From positions 372,001 through 436,000 of the forward strand of contig NZ_CP092832.1 in NCBI RefSeq assembly GCF_022532105.1: a stretch of 64,000 nt of DNA. The letters run 5' to 3'. The DNA comes from Flavobacterium sp. HJ-32-4 (GTDB lineage Bacteria > Bacteroidota > Bacteroidia > Flavobacteriales > Flavobacteriaceae). Numbering within the stretch: position 1 is the stretch's first letter; each line of letters begins with the position of its first letter. Positions 24,345 through 33,397 of this stretch are shown one piece after another. The notes below the pieces were generated by a model that searched no databases, was not told the DNA's origin, and was given only the letters and a program-made list of their open reading frames with translations. A program made the translations under genes and the position numbers.

Positions 24345-26126
24345 ATGAAATACCTCTCCTTTTTTATCACCCTGCTTCTATGCTGCGGATGCCAAAATGA
24401 ACCCCGCAGCCTGACCGTAAAAGAAAGCCTTCTTCGAAACATCGATTCGCTTGAATCGGAAGTGGTTCATTTCCGCGACCTGGCGAAACAAGGTGCAACG
24501 GAAGCCGAACTCGCCGGCGCGTTCCGCCAATGCAGGCTCCTGTATAAGAAAACCGAATGGGCGGTCGAGTATTTCCAACCTTCGGTGGCCCGTTTTATTA
24601 ATGGTCCGGCGCTGGATGAAACCGAAGCCGAGGAAAACCGTTTTTTCCCTCCGGGCGGCTTCCAGGTGGTGGAAGAGCTGCTCTTTCCTTCGTATGACGG
24701 TGCGAATCGTGACGAACTGGTTCGCGAAATCGGCGTACTGCTTTCGAATATCCGTCAAATCCGCACCCATTTGGACGCTGTAAACCTAAGCGACGACTAT
24801 GTGGTGGACGCCCTGCAACAGGAATTCGCCCGAATCGTGGCGCTGGGCATCACTGGTTTCGATTCGCCGGTTGCGTTATACTCGATTCCCGAAACAGAAG
24901 CGGCCCTCGCTTCCGCCAAGGAACTGTTACCACTACTGCAATCGCACGCAGCGTCCGACCCTCTCGAGAAGGCGTTGGCCTATGCACACGCATTCTGCGC
25001 ATCCCACCGATCTTTCAACTCGTTCAACCGTGCCGATTTCATGACCCGCCATATGATACCGATTGGACGTGAAATGCTGGTCTTTCGCAAACGGAACCAT
25101 ATCCGGGCGGTGAACCGCAATGAAGTCGTGCGCAACGACAAAGCAACGTTCTTTGACGCCGATGCGTTCAATCCGGATGCCTTTATTCCGTCGGGGGAAT
25201 ACGCCTACTCGGCGGAAAAAGCCGCATTGGGTGAAGCGCTCTTCTACGACACCCGCCTGTCGAAAAGCAATGACCGCAGTTGTGCTACCTGCCATCACCC
25301 GGAAAAAGCCTTTACGGATGGCCTGGCGACCAATCACGCGCTTTCTGGGAAAAACCTCGCGCGGAATACCCCCACCCTTACGTATGCAGGCTTCCAAAAT
25401 GCGTTGTTTTGGGACCTGAGACAGCCGGACCTCGAAAAACAGAGCCTGGACGTAATTAACAACAAAGAGGAGATGCACGGAACGCTCGAGGACATGCTGC
25501 CCCTGGTGAACAGCGACAAAAAATACGGGGCCCTGTGGCAAGCCGCCTTTCCTAACGAACGCAACGCAAAGAACTGGCAATTGCAGAACGCCTTGGCTAC
25601 CTATATTCGAAGCCTAAGCCCCTTCGACTCGCGTTTTGACGCCTACATGCGGGGCGATGCCCGTCGACTGACCCGAACGGAAATTGCGGGCCTGAACCTG
25701 TTTATGGGCAAGGCGAAATGTGCTACCTGTCATTTTGTGCCGCTTTTCAACGGAACCGTGCCGCCGCGCTACGCCAAAACCGAACAGGAAGTACTCGGCA
25801 CACCCGAAACGCTCTCAGAAACCGCCATCAGTGATGACCCGGGACGGTATGGCATCACCCAATTACCGCAATTCAGGAACGCCTTCAAAACGCCGACACT
25901 TCGGAACGTGGCCGTTACGGCACCGTACATGCATAATGGCGTTTACCGCACACTGGAACAGGTAGTGGAATTCTATAACAAAGGAGGTGGGCGCGGACTG
26001 GGCTATCCTGTCGACAACCAAACGTTACCGGACGACCCTTTGAATCTCACGAAACACGAGAAAGCGCAGCTTGTGGCATTTCTTAAGACGCTGACCGACT
26101 CGAAATATGCCCAAAAACAGAAGTGA
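24345..26126 (+). CDS. Di-haem cytochrome c peroxidase-like lipoprotein with extra N-terminal domain
   Basis: 593 residues with a lipoprotein signal (LLLCCGC, Cys16 as likely lipid site). The C-terminal ~320 residues are a MauG/CcpA-type di-haem peroxidase, with two haem-binding CxxCH motifs: CATCHHPEKAFTDG (Cys313) and CATCHFVPLFNG (Cys459), plus the ALFYDTRLSKSNDRSC start, PTLTYAGFQNALFWDLR, and the closing PTLRNVAVTAPYMHNGVYRTLEQVVEFYN. Such enzymes reduce peroxide in the periplasm or oxidise other substrates. Residues ~20-250 form an all-helical extra domain faintly reminiscent of imelysin-like proteins. I cannot assign it. The gene lies downstream of the PhoX-like gene but behind a terminator. 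Confidence 0.9.
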   Translation: MKYLSFFITLLLCCGCQNEPRSLTVKESLLRNIDSLESEVVHFRDLAKQGATEAELAGAFRQCRLLYKKTEWAVEYFQPSVARFINGPALDETEAEENRFFPPGGFQVVEELLFPSYDGANRDELVREIGVLLSNIRQIRTHLDAVNLSDDYVVDALQQEFARIVALGITGFDSPVALYSIPETEAALASAKELLPLLQSHAASDPLEKALAYAHAFCASHRSFNSFNRADFMTRHMIPIGREMLVFRKRNHIRAVNRNEVVRNDKATFFDADAFNPDAFIPSGEYAYSAEKAALGEALFYDTRLSKSNDRSCATCHHPEKAFTDGLATNHALSGKNLARNTPTLTYAGFQNALFWDLRQPDLEKQSLDVINNKEEMHGTLEDMLPLVNSDKKYGALWQAAFPNERNAKNWQLQNALATYIRSLSPFDSRFDAYMRGDARRLTRTEIAGLNLFMGKAKCATCHFVPLFNGTVPPRYAKTEQEVLGTPETLSETAISDDPGRYGITQLPQFRNAFKTPTLRNVAVTAPYMHNGVYRTLEQVVEFYNKGGGRGLGYPVDNQTLPDDPLNLTKHEKAQLVAFLKTLTDSKYAQKQK

Positions 26127-26136
26127 AGAAAGAACA

Positions 26137-26709
26137 TTACCGACCCGATTTGAGTTCGAGGGCCACTTTTTCGAGTTCCATGTACCAGTCTTCGCCAAAA
26201 CGCCGGATTAGTGCTTCCTTCACGAATTTATAGACGGGCACTTCGAGTTCGGCACCCAGCGCACAGGCCGGATCGCAGATGTCCCATCGGTCGTAGTTTA
26301 CCGCGGCGAATTCCGAGAAATCCTTGACCCGAACGGGATAGAGGTGGCATGAAACGGGCTTCTTCCAACTGACAAGTCCTTGGTTATAGGCTTGTTCGAT
26401 ACCGCACAGCGCCGTTTTTCCATCGAAGATCACGTATGCACAATCTTTGTTGTCGATTAGTGGCGTTTCGAGTGTGCCGTCGGTGCCCGTCACCCAGGTG
26501 CCTTGTGCTTCGATAGCGGCAATACCCTCTGGGCGTAGGAAGGGCTTCACTTTATCATAGATGTCCTCAAGCACGCGGGTCTCGCTTTCAAGCAGGGGCG
26601 CACCGGCATCGCCATCTACACAACAAGCGCCGTGGCAGGCCGATAAGTTACAGACAAACTCCTTCTCAAGGATGTCTTCGGATATAATGGTTTTGCCAAG
26701 TTGGAACAT
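26137..26709 (-). CDS. DUF3109 family cysteine-rich protein
   Basis: 190 residues matching DUF3109. Eight or so conserved Cys are visible, in FVCNLSACHGACCVDGDAGAP, DCAYVIFDG, LCGIEQAY, VSCHLYPVR and WDICDPACALG, a pattern expected to bind zinc or an iron-sulfur cluster. The function is unknown, though related YkgJ-type proteins share the CxxxxC/CC pattern. A perfect -7 box (26715-26722) lies 5 nt from the ATG. It converges on the peroxidase gene with 10 nt between stops. Confidence 0.9.
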   Translation of the reverse strand: MFQLGKTIISEDILEKEFVCNLSACHGACCVDGDAGAPLLESETRVLEDIYDKVKPFLRPEGIAAIEAQGTWVTGTDGTLETPLIDNKDCAYVIFDGKTALCGIEQAYNQGLVSWKKPVSCHLYPVRVKDFSEFAAVNYDRWDICDPACALGAELEVPVYKFVKEALIRRFGEDWYMELEKVALELKSGR

Positions 26710-26714
26710 GGCGG

Positions 26715-26722
26715 CAAATATA
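26715..26722 (-). promoter_or_regulatory. -7 promoter box (TATATTTG) of the DUF3109 gene, 5 nt before the ATG
   Basis: Perfect TAnnTTTG on the minus strand separated from the ATG by CCGCC. It predicts a leaderless or nearly leaderless mRNA. Confidence 0.6.
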
Positions 26723-26920
26723 CAAGGTAAATAGTCTCAAAACTCCACTTCCTCTTACCTGGGTGACCGTATGCTTTCCTTATATTCCAATATATATTAT
26801 TTACAACTCGAGGGGGTTAAATCGCCGTAGCCAAAATATATGTTATCACAGTGCCTGGAATGCACCTCCTTACATCTTAAAATTAACGCAAATTTGGCTT
26901 AATCCCCACAACAGACGCCG

Positions 26921-26928
26921 TAATTTTG
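26921..26928 (+). promoter_or_regulatory. -7 promoter box (TAATTTTG) of the MarC-family gene
   Basis: Perfect TAnnTTTG 19 nt before ATG 26948. Confidence 0.55.
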
Positions 26929-26947
26929 CAGGCCGAAATTATAGACT

Positions 26948-27523
26948 ATGTCATTCGATTTCAAGGAAATAGTAACCATCAGCATGGTGTTGTTCGCCGT
27001 GATCGACGTCGTAGGCACCATTCCCGTACTGGTTGACCTACGCTCGAAGTTTGGCCATATCGAATCAGAGAAAGCGTCATTGACGGCCGGCGCCATTATG
27101 ATTGTCTTCCTGTTTATCGGCGAGGAATTGCTGAAGCTCATGGGGGTTGATGTCAATTCGTTCGCTGTTGCCGGTTCCTTCGTACTCTTCTTTCTTGCCC
27201 TTGAAATGATCCTTGGCATCCGGATTTATCGCGACGAAGATCCTGGTTCAGCATCTATCGTTCCTATCGCCTTTCCCCTGATTGCGGGAGCGGGCACCAT
27301 GACAACGCTACTGTCGCTCCGCGCCCAATATGCGGCCCCGAATATCCTGGTGGCAATCGTGCTGAATATCATATTGGTTTATGCGGTGCTGAAATCATCC
27401 GGTAAGATTGAGCGGGCACTTGGCAAAAGTGGACTCGGGGTCGTACGGAAGACCTTCGGTGTTGTGCTTCTCGCCATCGCCGTTAAATTATTTGCCGCGA
27501 ATGTTAAAGCATTGTTCGTATAA
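26948..27523 (+). CDS. MarC family integral membrane protein
   Basis: 191 residues with six hydrophobic helices. Family hallmarks are FAVIDVVGTIPVLVDL in the first helix pair, SFVLFFLALEMILGI, and PIAFPLIAGAGTMTTLLSL near residues 100-120. MarC proteins were once linked to multiple antibiotic resistance but their transport substrate is not established. A perfect -7 box lies 19 nt upstream. A short membrane protein gene follows after 39 nt. Confidence 0.92.
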   Translation: MSFDFKEIVTISMVLFAVIDVVGTIPVLVDLRSKFGHIESEKASLTAGAIMIVFLFIGEELLKLMGVDVNSFAVAGSFVLFFLALEMILGIRIYRDEDPGSASIVPIAFPLIAGAGTMTTLLSLRAQYAAPNILVAIVLNIILVYAVLKSSGKIERALGKSGLGVVRKTFGVVLLAIAVKLFAANVKALFV

Positions 27524-27562
27524 CGGCTTTTTTCCTACTTTCACCCTACATTTTTCGTATCC

Positions 27563-27760
27563 ATGAAAATCTTCACCAATATATTGATCGTCATCGCGTT
27601 TGGATTGATTGTTTTCAACTGCACCAAGCTCGATTTCCGAAACCTCTTCGAAGGCGATAGCATGGCGGCCCTTATCGGTATCGTCGCTGCCTTCTGTGCC
27701 GTATGCGTGTTGGTCATCTTTCGCTTGTCGAAAGCGATCGAACAAAAAATGAAGCATTGA
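27563..27760 (+). CDS. Small two-helix membrane protein
   Basis: 65 residues: helix 1 at about 5-20, a short acidic loop with KLDFRNLFEGDS, helix 2 at about 33-54 and a basic end. It is conserved-looking and of unknown function. The stop codon TGA overlaps the ATG of the downstream oxidoreductase (TGATG at 27758-27762), so the two are translationally coupled, which supports that this short gene is real. Partial -7 box TACATTTT lies just upstream. Confidence 0.75.
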   Translation: MKIFTNILIVIAFGLIVFNCTKLDFRNLFEGDSMAALIGIVAAFCAVCVLVIFRLSKAIEQKMKH

Positions 27761-28371
27761 TGTTCGACGTACTGATTGTAGGTGGCGGTGCCGCCGGCAT
27801 GTCATGCGCCCTGGTATTGGGTTCGGCCCACACCAAACCCTACGCTGCCGAACGAAAGATCGGTGTTTTCGTCCACCAAAAGGCATCCGCCTTGCAAGAC
27901 GGCCTCTACAACAATGCCTATGGTATCGCACCCGGAACACTCGGAGCCGACCTTCTTCTCAACAGCCGCTCGCACCTGGCGTCACAGTACCCGCATGTGG
28001 TGCAAATCGAGAATGAAAAGGTCATGGCTGTGAACGGGCAGTATCCAGATTTTGAAGTGGTGACCAACAAAGGTTCGTATCGCACACGAGAAGTGGTAAT
28101 CGCTGTCGGTTCTTCCTCCGCTTTTTTCATTGAAGGATTAACAGAATTCGTCATGCCGCACCAAAAAGCAGCACCTGAGAAAAATCGCATACAGTTGCGG
28201 AATACCGATCATTTGGTGGCGCAGGGTCTTTACGTAGCCGGCACACTTGCTGGATGGAGAAGCCAATTGGCCATCGCTGCCGGCAGTGGTGCAGCCGTAG
28301 CCACTGACATCCTTACAAACTGGAACGACGGCAAACCGTCACAGGTGCACGACAGTACCCGCGCCCACTAG
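27760..28371 (+). CDS. FAD-dependent pyridine nucleotide-disulfide oxidoreductase-like protein
   Basis: 203 residues. It starts with a Rossmann dinucleotide motif (VLIVGGGAAGMSCALVLG) and has a second flavin-binding segment near the C-terminus (GLYVAGTLAGWRSQLAIAAG), as in thioredoxin reductase-like proteins, but it is too short to hold a separate NAD(P) domain or the CxxC pair. It is probably a small FAD-binding oxidoreductase of the type seen in Flavobacteriaceae. The start at ATG 27760 is set by overlap with the preceding stop. Its stop overlaps that of the convergent protease gene (CTAG at 28368-28371). Confidence 0.82.
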   Translation: MFDVLIVGGGAAGMSCALVLGSAHTKPYAAERKIGVFVHQKASALQDGLYNNAYGIAPGTLGADLLLNSRSHLASQYPHVVQIENEKVMAVNGQYPDFEVVTNKGSYRTREVVIAVGSSSAFFIEGLTEFVMPHQKAAPEKNRIQLRNTDHLVAQGLYVAGTLAGWRSQLAIAAGSGAAVATDILTNWNDGKPSQVHDSTRAH

Positions 28372-29951
28372 GATTTCTTTTCCGAAGCTTCTTTTACGGC
28401 TTTGATCATCGGGTCTCCCTGCAGCACTACCTGGTAGTATTTTTCATCCGAAAACAACTGACGCGCAAACTCCGCGGTAAGGTAACGCCTGACGAGTTCG
28501 GGGTCGTGTATCTTGAGGTCATAACCTGCCTGGGCAATGTATTTCCGGAAACCTTCAATATAGCGATCCGTGCTTTTCATACGGGCTACCAACGCATCGA
28601 AAGACAGTGAGTCGAAGGCCAGACGGTCTTTTTCCAATTCTTCGAACACATAGTTTGACGGACTTCCAGACTGCATCAGATATAGGGTCTCTTCGTCGCC
28701 CTGACTTGCCTCGAGCGGTACGAAAATATCGGGTACGATACCACCGCCGCCATATACAATGCGTCCTTTCGGCGTCTTGAACTTAAGGGTATCGGCAATT
28801 TTGATACTGTCTTTATCGTAGAGTTCGCCGTTTTCAAATCGGTGGTCGAAGTCTTTGTAGTAGGCTTCCGTTCCGGATTTATACGACTTCTGGATCGATC
28901 GTCCCGTCGGTGTATAATACCGCGCCACGGTAAGGCGCACGGCCGAACCATCGCCGAAGTCCATTTCGCGCTGCACCAATCCTTTTCCAAACGAACGTCG
29001 ACCGACGATATACCCGCGGTCATTGTCTTGTATCGCGCCCGCCAGGATTTCGCTCGCAGAAGCAGAGTTCTCATTCAATAACACATAGATTTTTCCCGCC
29101 TCAAAGCTGCCGGCATCCGTCGCCAAGGTTTTGTCGACCTTGCCGTGTCGGTCTTTGGTAAAGACGATAGGTTGCTTGTCTTTCAGGAATTCGTCCGCGA
29201 TTTCCACTGCACGTTCCAGGTAGCCGCCGCCGTTATCACGAAGATCAAGCACCAGGCTGCGCATGCCTTTCTTCTTTAGTTTCAGCAAGCCTTCATGGAA
29301 CTCCCGGAACGTCGTTTCCGCAAACCGGTTGACTTTGATATAGCCCGTCGTGCGGTCAATCATCAGTGCCACATCGACACTTTTAATAGGAACGACGCCT
29401 CGTCGCAGCTTTACTTTGAACTTCCTGTTCTCGGTTTTTCGGTAGACGGTAAGCGTCACTTCGGATCCTTCCTGCCCTTTTAACTTAGAGAAAAGCGAGT
29501 CACCCTGTATCTTCTTTCCAAACAAACGATCGCGATCGGCATATAACAGACGGTCACCCGCCTTAATGCCCGCACGCTCCGACGGCCCCCCTTCCACTGG
29601 CTTGACCACCGTCAGCGTGTCGCGAAGCATGAGAAAATTTACACCGATGCCCACAAAATCACCTTTCATGTTTTCGGCTACTTCCTGCATTTCGTTTTCG
29701 GCAATGTACACGGAATGTGGGTCAAGTTTTTCGAGTATGCTGTTGACCGTAATGTCGACGATGGAATCGGTATTCACCTCATCAACGTATTCCGTATCAA
29801 TGAAATCAATGAGTTTATTGAGCTTTTCCTTCTTACTGTTACCTGACAGCAACTGGTCGCGTATGGGAAAGTTCAACAGCGAACCCAGCAGCACCCCAAG
29901 GGCAAGGGTGGTAAAAAGGAGAAGCGGAAGGTAGTTCGTGTTTTTCTTCAT
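28368..29951 (-). CDS. C-terminal processing peptidase (S41 family, PDZ)
   Basis: 527 residues. An N-terminal membrane anchor/signal (about 8-27) precedes an N-terminal helical segment, a PDZ domain (GIGVNFLMLRDTLTVVKPV ... AGIKAGDRLLYAD, about 95-165) and the S41 catalytic domain with LVLDLRDNGGGYLERAVEIA, the nucleophile Ser in NENSASASEILAGAIQD and the Lys in GRRSFGKGLVQ. Such Ser/Lys proteases trim or degrade envelope proteins. The start codon overlaps the stop of the dCMP deaminase gene by 4 nt. It is last of three genes HupE/UreJ - dCMP deaminase - protease. Confidence 0.94.
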   Translation of the reverse strand: MKKNTNYLPLLLFTTLALGVLLGSLLNFPIRDQLLSGNSKKEKLNKLIDFIDTEYVDEVNTDSIVDITVNSILEKLDPHSVYIAENEMQEVAENMKGDFVGIGVNFLMLRDTLTVVKPVEGGPSERAGIKAGDRLLYADRDRLFGKKIQGDSLFSKLKGQEGSEVTLTVYRKTENRKFKVKLRRGVVPIKSVDVALMIDRTTGYIKVNRFAETTFREFHEGLLKLKKKGMRSLVLDLRDNGGGYLERAVEIADEFLKDKQPIVFTKDRHGKVDKTLATDAGSFEAGKIYVLLNENSASASEILAGAIQDNDRGYIVGRRSFGKGLVQREMDFGDGSAVRLTVARYYTPTGRSIQKSYKSGTEAYYKDFDHRFENGELYDKDSIKIADTLKFKTPKGRIVYGGGGIVPDIFVPLEASQGDEETLYLMQSGSPSNYVFEELEKDRLAFDSLSFDALVARMKSTDRYIEGFRKYIAQAGYDLKIHDPELVRRYLTAEFARQLFSDEKYYQVVLQGDPMIKAVKEASEKKS

Positions 29952-30385
29952 GGTTTTTCGTCAGGTAAGGCAATATGTTCGACCTCGACACCCGCCTTGG
30001 CCAGGAACTGCAATCCCGAATCATCTTTATAACGTTCTTGGTACACCACTCGCGTAATACCCGACTGATGGATCAATTTACTGCATTCGCGGCATGGCGA
30101 CATGGTAATATAGAGGGTCGCGCCTTCGCAGGATTGGGTGGAACCCGCTACCTTCAATATGGCATTGGCCTCCGCATGCAGCACATACCAATGGGTCATT
30201 CCGTCATTGTCTTCGCAGCAATTCTCGAATCCGCTGGGCGTGCCGTTGTAGCCATCAGAGATGATCATGCGGTCTTTCACTATGATCGCGCCCACCTTTC
30301 GACGCTCGCAGTACGACAACTGGGCCCATTCCCGCGCGATGCGTAGGTAAGCGGTGTCGTATTTATGTCGTTTTACGGTATCCAT
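29948..30385 (-). CDS. Deoxycytidylate (dCMP) deaminase
   Basis: 145 residues from ATG 30385. The enzyme converts dCMP to dUMP for thymidylate synthesis. The zinc site is His70-Ala-Glu72 (VLHAEANAIL) and Cys98/Cys101 (SPCRECSKL), with CERRKVGAIIVKD and DGYNGTPSGFENCCED as family hallmarks. An in-frame ATG at 30418 would add 11 residues but lies in a hairpin stem (30418-30450) and before a -7-like TACTTTAG, so the later start is preferred. It overlaps the protease gene by 4 nt (ATGA), indicating coupling. Confidence 0.93.
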   Translation of the reverse strand: MDTVKRHKYDTAYLRIAREWAQLSYCERRKVGAIIVKDRMIISDGYNGTPSGFENCCEDNDGMTHWYVLHAEANAILKVAGSTQSCEGATLYITMSPCRECSKLIHQSGITRVVYQERYKDDSGLQFLAKAGVEVEHIALPDEKP

Positions 30386-30417
30386 CTCGTTTGCTAAAGT
30401 AAACAGGATTTTCGGCA

Positions 30418-30450
30418 TTGGGAAAGGGCCTCTGCTATTTTCTTTCCCAA
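30418..30450. terminator. Hairpin between HupE/UreJ and dCMP deaminase genes
   Basis: TTGGGAAAG (30418-30426) pairs with CTTTCCCAA (30442-30450) around a 15-nt loop that includes the HupE/UreJ stop codon. It has no clear U run. It could attenuate transcription between the two genes or stabilise an mRNA end. Confidence 0.35.
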
Positions 30451-31031
30451 AGCGGGCAGTTTAGCAACAGGGGCACCACGACTCCGATGATGAAGGCCGA
30501 AAGCACCAGCGTCCAGTCGCGTCGCGAAAAGCGAAAGAACGTCTGTGCGGCATACGACAGAATCAACACCGACAACACCACCAGCACCTGTGCTGCTTCA
30601 ATACCCAATGCGAACTCTAACGTAGGCAACAACTTGTCAGCTGCTGTCCCGGGCAGCAAGGCGTTGAAGTAATTCGAGAACCCGAGTCCGTGCACAATCC
30701 CAAAAAACAAGGTCACACCCGCTATTATAGAAAGTCCCTCTTTGCGTGATGCTTTTCCGGCGGTAAAAAGATGGAAAAGGGCGGTAAGTGCTATCGTAAC
30801 CGGGATGAGGAACTCGACCAGGTCGGCGCGCACCGACAGCCAGCCGAACACCGCCAACAAGAGCGAGGCCGTATGACCCAGTGTAAAGACACTCACGAGC
30901 AGCAACAACCGTTTCCAGTCGCGGAAGGCATAGGGAACCGTGAGGGCCATGAGGAATAGAACGTGATCGTAGGCGGCTATGTCAAGAACATGTCGCAAGC
31001 CGGTTTCAAAGAAAATCCAAAAGGAATTCAT
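30435..31031 (-). CDS. HupE/UreJ family membrane protein
   Basis: 198 residues with six or seven membrane helices. Matches the HupE/UreJ-2 group: GLRHVLDIAAYDHVLFLMAL at residues ~11-30 and FTLGHTASLLLAVFG near 55, with the conserved His residues of metal (nickel/cobalt) permease-like proteins, and FGIVHGLGFSNYF near 112. Metal transport is inferred from the family. A perfect -7 box (TAAGTTTG, minus, 31054-31061) lies 22 nt upstream of the ATG. Confidence 0.9.
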   Translation of the reverse strand: MNSFWIFFETGLRHVLDIAAYDHVLFLMALTVPYAFRDWKRLLLLVSVFTLGHTASLLLAVFGWLSVRADLVEFLIPVTIALTALFHLFTAGKASRKEGLSIIAGVTLFFGIVHGLGFSNYFNALLPGTAADKLLPTLEFALGIEAAQVLVVLSVLILSYAAQTFFRFSRRDWTLVLSAFIIGVVVPLLLNCPLWERK

Positions 31032-31174
31032 GTAGGGAACGATTGGGTGGTGCCAAACTTAGGGAAAAGTCCGGACGCCTGAAAGCCCACCGACGAGGAA
31101 GTGGAGCCCAGGGTTCCGATTTTCAGTGATGGAGGTTTTCTGTTGTTTTACACAACCGGACATTTGGACTTTCT

Positions 31175-31182
31175 TATATTTG
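31175..31182 (+). promoter_or_regulatory. -7 promoter box (TATATTTG) of the TerB-like gene
   Basis: Perfect TAnnTTTG 23 nt before ATG 31206. It argues against the in-frame upstream ATG at 31101. Confidence 0.6.
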
Positions 31183-31205
31183 CACTGCAATTAAACAACA
31201 TCCTT

Positions 31206-31637
31206 ATGTCTTTTTCAGATTTGTTCGACAGTGGCTTTCAGGAACGTAACAAAGGACACTTTGCTTCAATCGTCCGGGTGGCGATGGAGAACGGGCACCT
31301 GACCCCGGAAGAGCGTCAATTCCTTGATAAGCTGGCGGTACAACTTGAGATTTCTCCGGAAGAATATGCCGAGATTCTCGAAAACCCGATGAAATATCCG
31401 ATTAACCCACCGTATCTGTACACACAGCGCATCGAACGTTTATACGACCTGTCGCGTATGGTGTATGCCGACCACGTGTTGGGTCCAAAACAAAAAGACA
31501 TCCTGACGCGTTTCGCCCTTGCCCTTGGATTTACACCGGGCAACGTACATTACATCGTTGACAAAGCGTTGTCTCTGTTGGTGATGGGTGTAGATTTGGA
31601 TACGTTTGTGTACGAAATCCAACACATGAACAAATAG
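31206..31637 (+). CDS. TerB-like helical protein
   Basis: 143 residues, all-helical. HFASIVRVAMENGHLTPEERQFLDKLA and YDLSRMVYADHVLGPKQKDILTRFA look like the repeated acidic helix pairs of the TerB (tellurite resistance/co-chaperone-like) fold. It is cytoplasmic, with no signal peptide. The role is unknown. The start is at ATG 31206, downstream of the promoter. A clear terminator follows at 31659-31683. The neighbour fbp is convergent. Confidence 0.75.
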   Translation: MSFSDLFDSGFQERNKGHFASIVRVAMENGHLTPEERQFLDKLAVQLEISPEEYAEILENPMKYPINPPYLYTQRIERLYDLSRMVYADHVLGPKQKDILTRFALALGFTPGNVHYIVDKALSLLVMGVDLDTFVYEIQHMNK

Positions 31638-31658
31638 ACCGGATACGGTTTTTGATAT

Positions 31659-31683
31659 AAGGCGCCTTCGGGCGCTTTTTTTA
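31659..31683 (+). terminator. Rho-independent terminator after the TerB-like gene
   Basis: GCGCC (31662-31666), tetraloop TTCG, GGCGC (31671-31675), then eight T. The UUCG-type loop makes it a strong terminator. Confidence 0.8.
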
Positions 31684-31710
31684 TGGATAAGGCTGTCCCT
31701 TAAGGCTTCC

Positions 31711-32718
31711 CTATGCCTTTCCGGCCATAAACTCCTCGGCTTTTGCCACCATATTCTCGCTTCCGCAGAAGAACGGAACGCGCTGGTGGAGTTCGGTAGG
31801 TTGTATTTCCATAATACGTTGGAAGCCGTCCGACGCGCGGCCACCCGCCTGCTCGACGATGAATGCCATCGGATTGCATTCGTATAACAGGCGTAACTTC
31901 CCTTTGGGTGCCTTTGAACTGGTGGGATAGATATAAATTCCGCCCTTGATCATGTTCCGGTGGATGTCCGAAACCAAGCTGCCGATGTAACGTGAGGTAT
32001 ACGGACGGTCGCCTTCCTCCATCTGGCAATACTTGATGTAGTTCTTGACCCCTTGCGGGAAATGGACGTAGTTCCCTTCGTTGATGGAATAAATGTTACC
32101 GTCTTTCCGGAATTGCATATTGGGATGCGACAGGTAAAACGTGCCAATCGCGGGGTTCAGGGTGAAGCCGTTGACACCGTGACCGGTCGTATAAACCAGC
32201 ATGGTAGACGTGCCGTAAATGACATAGCCCGCTGCCACCTGGTTGATACCCGGCTGCAGGAAATCTTCCAGCGTAACGGGTTCGCCAATGGGTGTAATTC
32301 TGCGGAAAACGGAAAAGATGGTTCCTACCGGTACATTCACATCGATATTAGACGAACCGTCAAGCGGATCCATGAGCACTACATACTTATTGTTGTGGCT
32401 GTTGTCGCTGCCGCAGACGGTAATGAACTCGTCACTTTCCTCGGAAGCGATACCGCAGACGATCTCGCGGTTGATCAGGGTCTGGATGAATACCTCATTG
32501 GCATACACGTCGAGCTTCTGTTGGTCTTCGCCCTGCACGTTGACTTCACCCGCAGCCCCGATGATGTCGACGAGTCCGGCTTTGTTTACCTTGTAGTTCA
32601 CTACTTTGGCCGCGAGACGGATCGAGTTGATGAGGCGCGAAAGTTCGCCCGACGAATACCGGAATTCCTCCTGTTTTTCAATGATGAATTCCCCAAGGGT
32701 CTTATTGCGCTCTTCCAT
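31711..32718 (-). CDS. fbp: Fructose-1,6-bisphosphatase class I
   Basis: 335 residues. It hydrolyses fructose 1,6-bisphosphate in gluconeogenesis. Metal and phosphate sites are visible in [10 protein letters not shown] (residues ~88-97) and [19 protein letters not shown] (~113-131), and the sugar-phosphate site in [20 protein letters not shown] and [13 protein letters not shown]. The length fits class I enzymes. A near-consensus -7 box (GATATTTG, minus, 32742-32749) lies 23 nt upstream. Confidence 0.97.
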   Translation of the reverse strand: MEERNKTLGEFIIEKQEEFRYSSGELSRLINSIRLAAKVVNYKVNKAGLVDIIGAAGEVNVQGEDQQKLDVYANEVFIQTLINREIVCGIASEESDEFITVCGSDNSHNNKYVVLMDPLDGSSNIDVNVPVGTIFSVFRRITPIGEPVTLEDFLQPGINQVAAGYVIYGTSTMLVYTTGHGVNGFTLNPAIGTFYLSHPNMQFRKDGNIYSINEGNYVHFPQGVKNYIKYCQMEEGDRPYTSRYIGSLVSDIHRNMIKGGIYIYPTSSKAPKGKLRLLYECNPMAFIVEQAGGRASDGFQRIMEIQPTELHQRVPFFCGSENMVAKAEEFMAGKA

Positions 32719-32800
32719 TTTACGAAATCGATATAGTTGTGCAAATATCGCCTTTTTTGTGAAATCCCGGCAGCCGAAAGTGATTCATTTTCGGTATTCG

Positions 32801-32808
32801 TATATTTG
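32801..32808 (+). promoter_or_regulatory. -7 promoter box (TATATTTG) of the GNAT-lysC unit
   Basis: Perfect TAnnTTTG. The first downstream in-frame ATG is at 32816 and the GTG favoured as GNAT start is at 32882. Confidence 0.55.
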
Positions 32809-32881
32809 TTCCGAAATGTCCTGCCAATTCGGAAACGGACACGTCAAAACAACCTTTTCCTTTCTAAAAACAACGATCAGC

Positions 32882-33397
32882 GTGCACATTCGAACCGGTA
32901 CTCCTGATGACATGCCAGCGGTGTTGGAACTCATCCGCGAGCTAGCCGTATTTGAGCGCGAACCCGACGCAGTTGTCGTAACCGTCGATGACCTGGTGCG
33001 GGACGGCTTTTCCGATTCCCCGCTATTCCACACCTTCGTAGCCGAGGAAGACGGCACGATCATCGGGATGGCATTGTATTACTACCGCTATTCAACCTGG
33101 AAAGGCAAAACCCTACACCTGGAAGACCTGATCGTGCGGGAAAGCCAACGCGGCAGCGGAGCCGGATCGGCACTGTATGCTGCCGTCATACAACAAGGAA
33201 AACGAGAGGGTGTTAGGCGGATAGAATGGGCCGTGCTCGACTGGAATGCCCCTGCCATCACGTTTTATGAGAAAAGTGGCGCCCGGGTATTTTCCAACTG
33301 GCGTGTGGCCCAGATGGATGAAGCGGGCATCCGCGCTTTTTGTGAACGAACCGAACGGCTTCGGCATGAAGTCGAGAAAACAAACGATAATCAATGA
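32882..33397 (+). CDS. GNAT family N-acetyltransferase
   Basis: 171 residues from GTG 32882, giving the usual GNAT beginning (HIRTGTPDDMPAVLELIREL). The acetyl-CoA binding segment is VRESQRGSGAGSALYAAVI (residues ~80-98), and the C-terminal core is EWAVLDWNAPAITFYEKSGA. It resembles diamine/thialysine-type acetyltransferases. The acceptor is unknown. An alternative start is ATG 32816, which adds 22 residues and would sit 7 nt after the -7 box. The stop overlaps the ATG of the aspartate kinase gene (ATGA at 33394-33397), so the two genes are coupled. Confidence 0.85.
   Translation: MHIRTGTPDDMPAVLELIRELAVFEREPDAVVVTVDDLVRDGFSDSPLFHTFVAEEDGTIIGMALYYYRYSTWKGKTLHLEDLIVRESQRGSGAGSALYAAVIQQGKREGVRRIEWAVLDWNAPAITFYEKSGARVFSNWRVAQMDEAGIRAFCERTERLRHEVEKTNDNQ

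Noticed and set aside
31101..31205. N-terminal extension of the TerB-like gene from ATG 31101
   Set aside because: It lies upstream of a perfect -7 box (31175-31182) and adds hydrophobic residues unlike the family.
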